Positions 34,502-43,960 of a stretch of 64,000 bases of DNA are shown here, piece after piece. The stretch is from Stenotrophomonas sp. ATCM1_4 (GTDB taxonomy: Bacteria; Pseudomonadota; Gammaproteobacteria; Xanthomonadales; Xanthomonadaceae): positions 473,978-537,977 of the forward strand of contig NZ_QPFB01000001.1 in assembly GCF_004348115.1 (NCBI RefSeq), given 5' to 3'. Within the stretch, counting starts at the first letter, position 1. The number at the start of each line of letters is the position of its first letter. The notes below the pieces were generated by a model, which searched no databases, had not been told where the DNA came from, and worked only from the letters and a program-made list of their open reading frames with translations. The translations under genes and the position numbers were made by a program.

Positions 34502-36643
34502 GTGAAATTCTTTGTTTCCTGCGCCAAGGGCCTTGAGTACCTGCTCGCCGACGAACTGCTGGCGATGGGCCTGCCCAAGGCCACCGCCACCATTGCCGGC
34601 GTCAATGCCGAAGGCGAGCTGCGCGATGCGCAGCTCGTGGTGCTGTGGTCGCGGTTGGCCAGCCGCGTGCTGTGGCCGCTGGAAGAGTTCGACTGCCCCG
34701 ACGAAGCCGCGCTGTACCAGGGCGTGGTGTCGATGCCGTGGGAAGAGCATCTGGACGCCGACCTGACCCTGGCCGTGGACGCGCATGTGTCCGGCACCGC
34801 CATCACCCACGCGCGCTTCGCCGCGCAACGGGTCAAGGACGCGGTGGTCGACCGCCTGCGCGGTGAAGGCCTGGAGCGCCCGTCGGTGAACGTCGATCTG
34901 CCGGACGTGCGCATCAACCTGTCGCTGCGCAAGGGCCGCGCCACCATCTCGATCGACCTGAGCGGTGGCCCGATGCACCGTCGCGGCTGGCGCCAGTCGC
35001 AGAACGATGCGCCGCTGAAGGAAAACCTGGCCGCCGCGGTGCTGATGCGCGCCGGCTGGCCGAAGATCCATGCCGAAGGTGGTGGCCTGCTCGACCCGAT
35101 GTGCGGCAGCGGCACGCTGCTGATCGAGGGCGCGCTGATGGCCGCCGATGTCGCGCCGGGCCTGCAGCGCCACGGCAGCATTCCGCCGAGCCGCTGGCGC
35201 GGCTTCGATCAGGCGCAGTGGAAGGCGCTGATGGGCGAGGCGCGCGAGCGCGAGCAGGCCGGGCGTGCCGCGCTGAAGCAGGTCATCCACGGCAGCGACA
35301 TCGACCCGCAGGCGATCCGTGCCGCCAAGGAGAACGCCGAGGTGGCCGGTGTCAGCGAAGCGATCTGGTTCGGCGTGCGTGATGTCGCCGACATGCAGGT
35401 GCCGCCGCAGGAGATTGGCTGCGTGGTCTGCAATCCGCCATATGACGAACGCCTGGCCGCCGACGCGGTGCTGTACCGTCGCATCGGTGATGCGCTCAAA
35501 CGCGCGGTGCCGCAATGGAAGGCCAGCCTGCTGTGCGGTAGCGCCGATTTGGCCTTCGCCACGGGCCTGCGCGCGCGCAAGACCTACCAGCTGTTCAACG
35601 GTGCCATCGAGTGCGCGCTGATCGTCTGCGACCCCATCGCGGTGCCGGCGCGCGAGAACGATGGCCAGCCGCGCGAGCTGAGCGAAGGTGCGCAGATGGT
35701 GGCCAACCGCCTGCGCAAGAACCTGAAGAAGTTCAAGAGCTGGCTGGCGCGCGAGGACATCACCTGTTTCCGCGCCTACGACGCCGACCTGCCCGAGTAC
35801 GCCGCCGCCATCGACGTCTACCGCGAGGATGGCGGCAAGGGCCGCACTTTCCTGCATGTGCAGGAGTACGCTGCGCCGGCCACGATTCCCGATGCCGACG
35901 TGCGCCGCCGCCGCAACGAATTGCTGGCCGCCGCGCGCGAGGTGTTCCAGGTGCCGGCCGAGCAGGTGGCGCTGAAGTCGCGCGAGCGCGGCAAGGGCGG
36001 CAGCAAGTACGGCCGTTTCGAGCAGCGTGGCGAGTTCATCCTGGTGCGCGAGAACAATGCGCTGCTGCGCGTGAACCTGTTCGACTACCTGGACACCGGC
36101 CTGTTTCTGGACCACCGCCCGCTGCGCCGGCACATGGCCGAGCAGGCACGCGGCAAGCGCTTCCTCAACCTGTTCTGTTACACCGGCGTGGCCAGCGTGG
36201 AAGCGGCGGTGGCCGGCGCGGTTTCGACTACCAGCGTCGACCTGTCCGGTACCTACCTGCAGTGGTGCGCCGACAACCTGGCCCTGAACGGCATGGGCGG
36301 CAGCCGCCACCAGCTGGTGCAGGCCGATGCGATCAAGTGGCTGGAAGCCGAGCAGGGCCAGTTCGACGTGATCTTCTGCGACCCGCCGACCTTCTCCAAC
36401 TCCGCGCGCGCCGAGGACTTCGACGTGCAGCGCGAGCAGCTGCGCCTGCTGCGCGCGGCGGTGGCGCGCCTGGCGCCGGGCGGCGTGCTGTATTTCTCCA
36501 ACAACTTCCGCCGCTTCAAGCTGGAAGAGAACGCCATCGCCGAGTTCGCGCGCTGCCGCGAGATCAGTGCCAGGACCATCGGCCCGGATTTCGAGCGCAA
36601 CGCCCGCATCCACCGCGCCTGGGAACTGCAGCGGTTGGGATGA
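34502..36643 (+). CDS. rlmKL: Bifunctional 23S rRNA (G2069-N7/G2445-N2)-methyltransferase
   Basis: This fused enzyme methylates two guanosines of 23S rRNA helix 74. The 713-residue protein has a THUMP domain (about 45-155), an RlmL methyltransferase domain with [20 protein letters not shown] and CNPPYDERL, and a C-terminal RlmK domain with [13 protein letters not shown] and [10 protein letters not shown]. The start is GTG (34502), giving the standard beginning [14 protein letters not shown]. Confidence 0.96.
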   Translation: MKFFVSCAKGLEYLLADELLAMGLPKATATIAGVNAEGELRDAQLVVLWSRLASRVLWPLEEFDCPDEAALYQGVVSMPWEEHLDADLTLAVDAHVSGTAITHARFAAQRVKDAVVDRLRGEGLERPSVNVDLPDVRINLSLRKGRATISIDLSGGPMHRRGWRQSQNDAPLKENLAAAVLMRAGWPKIHAEGGGLLDPMCGSGTLLIEGALMAADVAPGLQRHGSIPPSRWRGFDQAQWKALMGEAREREQAGRAALKQVIHGSDIDPQAIRAAKENAEVAGVSEAIWFGVRDVADMQVPPQEIGCVVCNPPYDERLAADAVLYRRIGDALKRAVPQWKASLLCGSADLAFATGLRARKTYQLFNGAIECALIVCDPIAVPARENDGQPRELSEGAQMVANRLRKNLKKFKSWLAREDITCFRAYDADLPEYAAAIDVYREDGGKGRTFLHVQEYAAPATIPDADVRRRRNELLAAAREVFQVPAEQVALKSRERGKGGSKYGRFEQRGEFILVRENNALLRVNLFDYLDTGLFLDHRPLRRHMAEQARGKRFLNLFCYTGVASVEAAVAGAVSTTSVDLSGTYLQWCADNLALNGMGGSRHQLVQADAIKWLEAEQGQFDVIFCDPPTFSNSARAEDFDVQREQLRLLRAAVARLAPGGVLYFSNNFRRFKLEENAIAEFARCREISARTIGPDFERNARIHRAWELQRLG

Positions 36644-36665
36644 GACGATGAGCGCGGGAGGCAGC

Positions 36666-37202
36666 ATGGCAGCATCGTCCATCGTGTTTGAAGGCTTGCT
36701 GCTGCGGCCCTTCGAGGACAGCGACGCGGAGCCGTTCGCCGAAGCGGTACGCGAGTCGGCCCAGAGCGTGGGCCGGTGGATGCCATGGGCAACACCGGAC
36801 TACGACACCGTGCAGGCGCTGGCATGGTTCGCCGACTGCCGTGCACGACGCGAGCTGGGGGAGGCACTGGAGTTCGGGGTCTTCTGCGCGCAGACCGGGG
36901 TCTTCCTTGGCGGCGCGGGCTTGAACGAGATCCAGCGTGGCCACCGGTTCTGCAACCTGGGGTACTGGGTGCGCACGTCGCGCCAGGGGCACGGCATCGC
37001 GCCACGCTGCGTGCGCGCGCTGGCGGCGCATGGGTTCGACCACGAAGGCCTGCAGCGCATCGAGATCGTGGTGGCGGTGGGCAACACCGCCAGCGAAAGG
37101 GTGGCGGTGAAGTCCGGCGCATTGCACGAGGGCATCGCGCGCAACCGGCTCATCGTCCATGACCGGCCCGTCCCGGCACACCTGTTCTCGCTGGTGCCCT
37201 GA
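36666..37202 (+). CDS. GNAT family N-acetyltransferase (RimJ/RimL-like)
   Basis: This 178-residue acetyltransferase matches the RimJ/RimL type: LLLRPFEDSDAEPFAEAV at the start, the acetyl-CoA loop region VRTSRQGHGIAPRCVRAL and the IEIVVAVGNTASERVAVKSG motif. GGGAGG lies five bases before the ATG at 36666, so it is preferred to the upstream ATG at 36648. It follows rlmKL by 22 bp. The substrate, a protein N-terminus or small molecule, is unknown. Confidence 0.87.
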   Translation: MAASSIVFEGLLLRPFEDSDAEPFAEAVRESAQSVGRWMPWATPDYDTVQALAWFADCRARRELGEALEFGVFCAQTGVFLGGAGLNEIQRGHRFCNLGYWVRTSRQGHGIAPRCVRALAAHGFDHEGLQRIEIVVAVGNTASERVAVKSGALHEGIARNRLIVHDRPVPAHLFSLVP

Positions 37203-37213
37203 CCCTATCGACA

Positions 37214-37236
37214 GGAACGGCCTTGGCCGTGAAGCC
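37214..37236. repeat. Single end of the dispersed GGAACGGCCTTGGCCG repeat
   Basis: Sixteen bases are identical to the left end of the inverted-repeat element at 23571, followed by a near-identical GTGAAGCC. Only one arm is seen here, in the spacer between convergent genes. Confidence 0.6.
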
Positions 37237-37323
37237 GATACTGCCTGGCGCGCCCGGTCGTTGGACGATGGAGGCGTATCCGGATACATCATCGGCTTGG
37301 CGACCAATCTCGCTCCTGCGCGT

Positions 37324-37644
37324 TCAGGGCACGACGGTCGCGGCCAGGCCGATGACCGGCAGGGCCCAGGCCAATGGCACGATCCAGCGGGGCCGGTAGG
37401 GGTACAGGCCGAACGCCAGCAGCAGCCCGGCGGCGGTCAGCGCCCCCAGCCACAACACCGGGCCGGCGGCCCAGCCGTGGTCGGCGACGCAGACCGCGTA
37501 GGCCAACGCGAGCAGGCCCCAGCCCAGCCAACGCCACAGCGGCGTGCGTTCGGAGCCGCGCTGCAGCTCGCGCTGGTGCTTTTCCATGGCCAGCGACAGC
37601 GCGGTGAACGCCGCGAACGACAGCCCCAGGGCGAGCAGCATCAT
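37324..37644 (-). CDS. DUF3325 membrane protein
   Basis: This 106-residue protein has three predicted membrane helices (starting MMLLALGLSFAAFTALSLAM) and fits DUF3325, a family found at the end of TonB receptor-PepSY operons for iron-siderophore uptake. It overlaps the PepSY gene by ATGA. Function unknown. Confidence 0.82.
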   Translation of the reverse strand: MMLLALGLSFAAFTALSLAMEKHQRELQRGSERTPLWRWLGWGLLALAYAVCVADHGWAAGPVLWLGALTAAGLLLAFGLYPYRPRWIVPLAWALPVIGLAATVVP

Positions 37645-39260
37645 GCGCCCGCTCCCGCGGCGGCCGCCTGCTGGCGACGCTTCTTCTCCGCCGCACTCAA
37701 GGGGGGCTGCCAGTGCTGCATGCGCCAGCCGCAGTAGGCCAGTACGACGCCGAACACCAGCATGAAAAGATCCACGCCGGCCAGCGGCCAGTCGCCCTGC
37801 AGCAAGGTCACGCCCAGATGGGCGTGCGTGGTCAGTGCATTGACCAGCGGAATCAGCGCGAACATCGCCGCGCCTACGTACAGCTGCCAGGCCCACATCA
37901 TCCGCTTGGGCCAGATGAATGCCGCCAGCAGGGCGGCCCCCCACGCGTAGAAGAACACGTTGGCTTCGGCCGCGCTGCGTTCGGCCAGTTCCACCGGCAA
38001 CAGCCGGTTGCCCCAGAAATAGGCGGCGAAGGCGATCGGCAAACCCGCCACCGCGCCGATGTTCAGGGCATCGACCAGACGCAGGCCGAAACCGGTCCTG
38101 CCCGACTTGGCGTGCTTGGGGCGCTCCTTGACCGCCCACAGCACCACGCCGCTGGCCACCATCAGGCAGCCGATCAGGCCGGAGACGAAGAACAGGGCGC
38201 GCAGCCCCCAGTCGGCAAAGCGGGCCAGGTGCAGGCCGTACATCACGCCGCGGGTCTGGGTGGCACCGCCCGGTGCCGGGCTGCCCTCCAGGCGCACGCC
38301 GGTGAGGGCGTCGTAGCGCAGCGAGGGCGTGTCGATCGACAGGCGATGGCCGTCTCGCTGCAGCACGTCGACCACCGAGTTGTCCGCGCCCGGGCGATGG
38401 ACGGTGAAACCCGCCATCTCGGCGCCGTTCCATTCCTTGCGGGCACTGTCCAGCAACTGCTGGATCGGTAGCGGCGGCGCGCGCCCTTCGGCCGGGCCTT
38501 CGACGTCGGCCATGCGTGCGAAGGCTTCGGAGAAGAACGCATCCGGGTCGTCCGGATAGGCCGCCTTCACGCCCCATGGCAGGTACAGGAACATCAGGGT
38601 GACGATGCCGGTGTAGGTGATCATGGCGTGGTACGGCAGCGCCATCACCGCACTGACGTTGTGGAAGTCCAGCCAGGAACGCAGCCCCTTCTGCGGGCGG
38701 AAGGTGAAGAAGTCGGTGAAGATCTTCTTGTGGGTGATGACCCCGGTGATGATCGCCACCAGCATGAACATCGCGCAGAAGCCGACGATGTAGCGTGCCC
38801 AGATCACCGGGATGTAGTGCAGGTCAAAATGCAGGCGGTAGAAGAAGTCACCGCCGCGGGTCTCGCGCGCGCTGACTTCCTGGCCGGTGTTCGGGTCGAC
38901 GGTGGCGTCACCGAAGCGACCGCCGCCACGTCGCCGCCGCGTCTGGCCTTCAGCTGGCGGCGTGGCCATCGATTCGGGGTTGCGCCAGAACATGCGCATG
39001 GCCGGGTTGCGTGCATCGGGCAGGGTGACGGTCCAGCTCTCGGCCTGCGGTGCCTTGCGCTGCAGGAAGCGCACCGCGTTGGCGGCGGCGACGTCGCTGC
39101 TGACCGTGCTGCGTGGCAGCTCCGGGCGCATCCAGCGGCTGATTTCCTCGCGGTAGTAGCTGGCGGTGCCGGCCATGAAGATCAGCAGCAACAACCAGCC
39201 GACCAGCAGGCCGGTCCAGGTGTGCAGCCATGCCATCGATTGGCGGAATCCGTTCTTCAT
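37641..39260 (-). CDS. PepSY-associated transmembrane protein, iron-uptake operon
   Basis: This 539-residue inner membrane protein has a first helix (MAWLHTWTGLLVGWLLLLIF) and at least four more. Its PepSY_TM pattern includes YRLHFDLHYIPV and GLRSWLDFHNVSAVMALPYHAMITY, with conserved His residues. Such proteins accompany TonB siderophore receptors and are thought to work in periplasmic iron release or reduction. The ATG at 39260 overlaps the DUF3649 stop. An Arg-rich segment (TRRRRGGGRFG) sits in the first periplasmic loop. Confidence 0.88.
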   Translation of the reverse strand: MKNGFRQSMAWLHTWTGLLVGWLLLLIFMAGTASYYREEISRWMRPELPRSTVSSDVAAANAVRFLQRKAPQAESWTVTLPDARNPAMRMFWRNPESMATPPAEGQTRRRRGGGRFGDATVDPNTGQEVSARETRGGDFFYRLHFDLHYIPVIWARYIVGFCAMFMLVAIITGVITHKKIFTDFFTFRPQKGLRSWLDFHNVSAVMALPYHAMITYTGIVTLMFLYLPWGVKAAYPDDPDAFFSEAFARMADVEGPAEGRAPPLPIQQLLDSARKEWNGAEMAGFTVHRPGADNSVVDVLQRDGHRLSIDTPSLRYDALTGVRLEGSPAPGGATQTRGVMYGLHLARFADWGLRALFFVSGLIGCLMVASGVVLWAVKERPKHAKSGRTGFGLRLVDALNIGAVAGLPIAFAAYFWGNRLLPVELAERSAAEANVFFYAWGAALLAAFIWPKRMMWAWQLYVGAAMFALIPLVNALTTHAHLGVTLLQGDWPLAGVDLFMLVFGVVLAYCGWRMQHWQPPLSAAEKKRRQQAAAAGAGA

Positions 39261-39583
39261 GCCATCACCCCCAGCCATTCGGCGGCCATCCAGAACAGCG
39301 CGGCGGGCAGCACGATGCCGAGCCAGGCGCGCAGCGCGCTGCGCGTGGCGAACGCCCACAGCGCGGCGCAGGCGCACAGCACGATGGCGACCAGCATGCC
39401 GGTCAGCACGGCCTGGCTGCGTGGTAGCGGCAGGGCAAGGGCGAAGAACATCGCGGAAGTGGCGGCGAGCGCGTACCCGCCGACGATGGCGGCGATGCTG
39501 CGCGAGAGCACGCCCAGCCAGGGGCGTGCGAGGAAGTGCTCGATTCGGGCGAGCCAGGAGCTGGCGATGGGCGTGCTGTCCAC
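39257..39583 (-). CDS. DUF3649 membrane protein
   Basis: This about 108-residue protein has three hydrophobic segments (GVLSRSIAAIVGGYALAAT, LTGMLVAIVLCACAALWAF, WLGIVLPAALFWMAAEW) and matches DUF3649, a small family in iron-uptake operons with PepSY and DUF3325. The start is uncertain: GTG at 39583 follows AGG with 5-nt spacing, while ATG at 39649 would add 22 residues. Confidence 0.75.
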   Translation of the reverse strand: MDSTPIASSWLARIEHFLARPWLGVLSRSIAAIVGGYALAATSAMFFALALPLPRSQAVLTGMLVAIVLCACAALWAFATRSALRAWLGIVLPAALFWMAAEWLGVMA

Positions 39584-39687
39584 GGAAACCTGCGGTGAGG
39601 GCTGGAGCGGGCAGTGCCGGTGGCGACCGGCGCTGCATGAAGTGGCCATCCCTGGCCGGCGCCGCGTGCGGCGCGTCCCCAAAGGCG

Positions 39688-41919
39688 TTACAGCTTCCAG
39701 CGCAGGGTCAGCTGCACGTTGCGCGGCTCGCCCCAGTACACGCCGTTGTAGAAGCCGACGTTGCTGTAGTACTTCTTGTCCAGCAGGTTGTTGACGTTGA
39801 GCTGGGCGCTGAAGTTGGCGTTGAAGCGGTAGCCACCGGACAGGTTGAGCAGGTAGAACGCGTCCTGGGTCATGCGCACGCTATCGGTACGCCCGGTAAC
39901 CAGGTAGTCCGGTGCCGGCCTGGCACCGTTGCGCCAGATCTCGCTCTGCCAGGTAGCGCCACCGCCCAGCCAGAAGCGGCCGTCGATGCCGCCCGGACGC
40001 CAGCTGGCGTTGAGGCGGAAGGTGTTGACTGGCGTGGTGGTGTTCTGGCGCACGCCTTTCTGGTTCTCGATCACGGTATGCGCGTAGCCGGTGGACAGGT
40101 TCCAGTGCTCGCCGAGGCTGCCCTGTGCTTCCACTTCCCAGCCCTGGACCTTGTTGCCCTTGCCGGTGGAGCGGTAGGCATCGCTGCCATCGGGCAGGAA
40201 CTTGGCCGGCACGCTGTCATCGAGCTCGGCCACGTTGTCCTTCTCGCCCTTGAACACGGCCACGGAGGTGTTGAGCAGCCCGTCGAAGAACTCGGCCTTG
40301 AGGCCGGCTTCCCACATGTCGCCGACCACCGGCTCCAGGTAGCTGTTGTTCTTGTCGCGGTAGTTCTGCGGCTGGAAGATGTCGGTGTAGCTGGCGTAGG
40401 CGCTGAAGGTGCGGTTGATGTCGTAGATCAGGCCGAAGTACGGGGTCAGCGTGTTGTCGGGTTTGTAGCCGCCACGGGTTGTGCCGGTGCGGTTGCCGGC
40501 GTTGTCGTAGCTGTAGCGCCAGCTGCGGGTTTCCCAGGTGCTGTAGCGCGCACCGGCCACGGCCAGCAGCGGGTCGGCCAGCTGCAGGCGCGCGGCCAGG
40601 TAGGCGCCGCGCTGGCGCAGTTCGTCCTGCGAGCCGAGGTAGCCATTGCGGACGATGGGCAGCTGCGGCACGTCGCCGGTCCAGTTGCGCCAGTCCGGCA
40701 CCTGCGCGTAGTTGTCCGGGTAGTCGGGGATGCTGATCGACGGCGCCTTGCTCTTGCGCAGCGACTGGCCGTAGCCGAACACCACTTCCTGGGCGTGGCC
40801 GAACAGCTCGAAGGCGCCGGTGACGTTGACGTCGGCCACGTCCATCGTGCTCTTCTCGGCGAAGTGCGAGATGTAGGCGGTCACCCCGGTGCCGTCGGGC
40901 CGCGGGTTGCCGGCCGCGCCGTACCAGACGCTGCCATCGGTATCGCGGTCGGCATGGGTGAAGCTGCCCTTGATCGTCCAGTTGCCGCCCAACTGCTGCT
41001 CAAGGCGCGCGAAGCGGGTCTTCTCCACGATCGGCCACTGGCTCCAGCTGGCCGACAGGTTGGTCGAGCGCGGCAGGTTGGCCGGCTTGCCATCCACGCC
41101 CCAGTACGGCACCACGCCCCAGGTCACGCCGGTGGTCTTGGGCGACTGGTACTCGTACCCCAGCTCCAGCAGGGTGCTGTCGCTCAGGTCGGCCTGCACG
41201 ATGCCGTAGAACACGTCCTTGTCCAGCTTGTAGACGTCGCGGAAGGAGTCGCTCTGCTGCTTGGCGCCGACCACGCGCGCGCGGATGCGGCCATCCCAGG
41301 CCACCGGTCCACCGAGGTCGAACTCCATGCGCTGGTTGCTCCAGCGGCCGACGGTTAGGTTGGCGCCCATCTGCAGGGTGTCGGTGGGGCGCTTGCGCAC
41401 GAAGCTGATGGTGCCGGACGGATCGCCGGCGCCGGTGGTCAGGCCGGTGGCGCCGCGCACCACTTCGATGCGCTCGTAGATCACGTTGTCGGTGTTGGTC
41501 TTGATCGACCCGCCGAACGTGTTGAGCATGCCATCGACCTGGAAGTTGGTGATGTTGTAGCCGCGCGAGACGTAGTTGATGCGTTCGCTGTCGGTCACCG
41601 AGACGTGCACGCCGGTGACATGGCCCATCACGTCCTGCAGCGAGAACAGGCCCATGTCATCCAGCCGTTGGCGGGTGATGACGGTGACCGACTGCGGCGT
41701 CTGGCGCAGCGACAGGTCCAGCTTGGTCGCGGTGCCGGTGTGCTTGACGGTGTAGGAGTTGGCCAGTTCGCCTTCGGCCACGACCTTGACCGTATCCAGC
41801 GTGGCCGGGTCGCGGGCGGCGTCATCGGCCAGGACGGGCGCGGCGTGGGTGGCCAGGGCGGCGGCCAGGGCGCTGGCCAGCAGTGAGAAGTGCAGGGATG
41901 TGGGGGCAGGGCGTTGCAT
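39688..41919 (-). CDS. TonB-dependent siderophore receptor
   Basis: This outer membrane receptor imports a ferric siderophore using TonB energy. The 743-residue protein has a signal peptide (LLASALAAALATHAAPVLA), a TonB-box-like DTVKVVAEGE, and a plug domain (about 60-165) with QTPQSVTVITRQRLDDM and ERIEVVRGATGLTTG. A 22-strand barrel ends in RNVQLTLRWKL. It lacks the N-terminal signalling domain of transducer receptors. AGGAAAC precedes the ATG at 41919. It heads an operon with DUF3649, PepSY and DUF3325 genes. Sequence resembles FpvA/FoxA/ferrioxamine-type receptors but the ligand is not determinable. Confidence 0.95.
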   Translation of the reverse strand: MQRPAPTSLHFSLLASALAAALATHAAPVLADDAARDPATLDTVKVVAEGELANSYTVKHTGTATKLDLSLRQTPQSVTVITRQRLDDMGLFSLQDVMGHVTGVHVSVTDSERINYVSRGYNITNFQVDGMLNTFGGSIKTNTDNVIYERIEVVRGATGLTTGAGDPSGTISFVRKRPTDTLQMGANLTVGRWSNQRMEFDLGGPVAWDGRIRARVVGAKQQSDSFRDVYKLDKDVFYGIVQADLSDSTLLELGYEYQSPKTTGVTWGVVPYWGVDGKPANLPRSTNLSASWSQWPIVEKTRFARLEQQLGGNWTIKGSFTHADRDTDGSVWYGAAGNPRPDGTGVTAYISHFAEKSTMDVADVNVTGAFELFGHAQEVVFGYGQSLRKSKAPSISIPDYPDNYAQVPDWRNWTGDVPQLPIVRNGYLGSQDELRQRGAYLAARLQLADPLLAVAGARYSTWETRSWRYSYDNAGNRTGTTRGGYKPDNTLTPYFGLIYDINRTFSAYASYTDIFQPQNYRDKNNSYLEPVVGDMWEAGLKAEFFDGLLNTSVAVFKGEKDNVAELDDSVPAKFLPDGSDAYRSTGKGNKVQGWEVEAQGSLGEHWNLSTGYAHTVIENQKGVRQNTTTPVNTFRLNASWRPGGIDGRFWLGGGATWQSEIWRNGARPAPDYLVTGRTDSVRMTQDAFYLLNLSGGYRFNANFSAQLNVNNLLDKKYYSNVGFYNGVYWGEPRNVQLTLRWKL

Positions 41920-42150
41920 CGTGGTTTCCTGGTGGGCGAAAGGGTGGCCGACCTGGAATTCGCCCATGGCGACGCCTCACGCCATGCGTGAGCAACGTTG
42001 CGGGGTAGTGCTCCCTGAAGTCAGCCGCGTGCACAACGCGAGGCCGTTGGCATCGCGTGGCAGGAGTTGTAGTGGGGGTACACGGGGCTTGGCGGGGAAC
42101 GCGCGGGGCGTCCATGCCGCGGGAGGCTAAGCGTACTGCCTATGAACGAA
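41920..42150 (-). other. Long untranslated leader of the TonB receptor operon
   Basis: About 230 bp lie between the Fur-type promoter and the receptor start. I see no known riboswitch. A 97-codon reading frame beginning at 42115 runs through it into the receptor gene in another frame, but its reality is doubtful. Confidence 0.4.
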
Positions 42151-42179
42151 ACGATAACGATTCTTATTGGCAATGGCAA
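42151..42179 (-). promoter_or_regulatory. Promoter with overlapping Fur box for the TonB receptor operon
   Basis: On the minus strand TTGCCA (42179-42174) and TATCGT (42156-42151) are separated by 17 bp. A Fur-like 19-mer GCCAATAAGAATCGTTATC (42171-42153) covers the spacer and -10 region; 14 bases match the consensus GATAATGAGAATCATTATC. Iron repression is expected. The start codon is about 230 bp downstream, so the leader is long. Confidence 0.7.
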
Positions 42180-42241
42180 GCGTCATTGTCACAAACGACC
42201 TCATCTCCCCAGGAGCGAGCAGGGTCACGAAGTGGCGATGC

Positions 42242-43528
42242 TCAGAACTTCAGCCAGCCGGTGATCGCATGCAGCAGCAGGCCGATCAGGCCGCCGACGA
42301 GGGTGCCGTTGAAACGGATGTACTGCAGGTCGCGGCCGACGCTCAGTTCCAGCTGCTCGACCAGCTTCTTCTCGTTCCAGGCCTTCACCGTCTGCGCGAT
42401 ATGCGTGGTCACGCCGTTGCGCAGGCGGTTGGTCAATTTCTCGGCACCGGCCAGCATGTGCTGGTTGAGGGCATCGCGCAGGGCGGGGTCCTCGCCGAGG
42501 GCAGTGCCCAGCTTGGACAGGCTGCGCTCCAGGTAGCCGGCCAGCACCGAGTCCTCGCGCGAAAGGTCATCGCGCAGGTAGTCGTGCACGCGCTTCCACA
42601 GCCCCTGCACGTATTCCTGCACGGCTGGGTGGTCGATCACCTGCTGCTTGAGCGTGTTGACCTTCTCGGCCAGCGCCGGGTCTTCGCGCAGGCGCTGCAT
42701 GTAGTCGCCCAGCCAGCGGGCATAGTCCTGCCGCAACGGGTGCTCCGGTTGCGAGAGGACGTCCTGCAGTTCTTCCAAGCCGGCGCGGGCGAGGCGGTCG
42801 GCCAGTGAATCGCCGATCTCGTCGATCGGCTTGACCCAGTCCACGGTGCTGGCCAGCGTCGGCCATTCCTTGCGGATGTAGCGCACGATCAGTGCCGAGG
42901 CATGCTGGCGCACGCTGTCCTTGTCCAGCCAGGTGGCCACGCGCTTCAGGCCTTCGTCGAGCACGCGCTGGTGGCGGTTGTCGGCGGTCAGCAGGCCGAG
43001 CAGTTCACCAGCGGTGGCCGCCGCGTTCCATTGCCGCAGCTGCTCGACCACGAAGGACTGGATGGCGCGGCGCACGGCGGCTTCGTCGAGCAGGTCCAGT
43101 GCCTGCACCGCCCAGCCGCGGGCCATGCCGGCGAGCATGCGCGCCTGCTGTGGCTGCGCCAGCCATTCGCCCAGCCGGGTGGCGGGGTCGAACACCTTGA
43201 GCTTGGCCAGCAGTGTTTCCGGCTCCAGGAAGTGGTCGCGCACGAACACCGCCAGGCTGTCGGCGATGCGTTCCTTGTTGCGCGGGATGATGGCCGTGTG
43301 CGGGATCGGCAGGTTGAGCGGGCGCCGGAACAGCGCCACCACCGCGAACCAGTCCGCCAGGGCGCCCACCGTGGCCGCCTCGCAGAACGCGCTGACCCAG
43401 GCCCAGATGCCGCGCTCGCCGTTGAGGTGGCTGACGATGAAGCCGGCCAGCATCGCCAGCAGCATCGCCACCGCATACAGCTTGAGCCGGCGCAGCTGCG
43501 CGCGGCGCGGATCGTCGACGGCGTTCAC
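42242..43528 (-). CDS. DUF445 membrane protein (YjiN-like)
   Basis: This 428-residue protein belongs to DUF445. It has two N-terminal hydrophobic segments (LYAVAMLLAMLAGFIVSHL, GALADWFAVVALF), the family motif LNLPIPHTAIIPRNKERIA, a long helical periplasmic-type body and a C-terminal helix (FNGTLVGGLIGLLLHAI). The start is GTG at 43528, three bases after the upstream stop codon; no ATG is suitable. Function is unknown. Confidence 0.88.
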   Translation of the reverse strand: MNAVDDPRRAQLRRLKLYAVAMLLAMLAGFIVSHLNGERGIWAWVSAFCEAATVGALADWFAVVALFRRPLNLPIPHTAIIPRNKERIADSLAVFVRDHFLEPETLLAKLKVFDPATRLGEWLAQPQQARMLAGMARGWAVQALDLLDEAAVRRAIQSFVVEQLRQWNAAATAGELLGLLTADNRHQRVLDEGLKRVATWLDKDSVRQHASALIVRYIRKEWPTLASTVDWVKPIDEIGDSLADRLARAGLEELQDVLSQPEHPLRQDYARWLGDYMQRLREDPALAEKVNTLKQQVIDHPAVQEYVQGLWKRVHDYLRDDLSREDSVLAGYLERSLSKLGTALGEDPALRDALNQHMLAGAEKLTNRLRNGVTTHIAQTVKAWNEKKLVEQLELSVGRDLQYIRFNGTLVGGLIGLLLHAITGWLKF

Positions 43529-43531
43529 GCC

Positions 43532-43960
43532 TCAGTCTTCATCGTTCTTGATCGAGCGCCGGAAACAATGCTCGCCGGCCGGGTGAGCCCAATCGGCTTC
43601 CAGGCCGCCGAAGCGCCGTTGCCGGGCACTGTCGGTGGCAAACAGGGCGCAGAGTTCGAAGTGGTTGTCGTCGAGCAGGCGGTAGCGGTAGTCCGGCCCG
43701 CCGGCGGGATCGTGCAGCGGCAGGTCCAGCCCGGGTGTGGCGCGCAGGCGGGCCATGTCCGGTGGCAGCGCCTCATGTGCGGTGCGGTAGCTGCGCGCCG
43801 CCTGCTCCAGCGAGCGCAGGTCCTGCAGGCGGCTTTCGTCGAGGCGGAGCAGGCGCTGTTGCGCCGGCGAGTCGATCACCCAGACGCCGGCCGCGATCGC
43901 CAGTGCGGTGAACACACCGGTGGCCCACAGCAGGCGGCTGCCCCAAGCGGTCTGGCTCAT
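43532..43960 (-). CDS. Single-pass membrane protein, unknown
   Basis: This 142-residue protein has one N-terminal membrane helix (LLWATGVFTALAIAAGVWVI). Its soluble domain has a pseudopilin-like look (SLEQAARSYRTAHEALPPDM, GLDLPLHDPAGGPDYRYRLL, FELCALFATDS). It overlaps the upstream membrane gene by ATGA and is followed by DUF445. I know no function. Confidence 0.75.
   Translation of the reverse strand: MSQTAWGSRLLWATGVFTALAIAAGVWVIDSPAQQRLLRLDESRLQDLRSLEQAARSYRTAHEALPPDMARLRATPGLDLPLHDPAGGPDYRYRLLDDNHFELCALFATDSARQRRFGGLEADWAHPAGEHCFRRSIKNDED

Noticed and set aside
34418..36682. 754-codon minus-strand frame opposite rlmKL
   Set aside because: It exactly mirrors rlmKL and has no start signal or domain.
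41822..42115. Possible leader peptide gene in front of the TonB receptor
   Set aside because: 97 codons overlapping the receptor start in another frame, Pro/Arg-rich, no ribosome binding site. It could be examined by ribosome profiling but the sequence does not support it.
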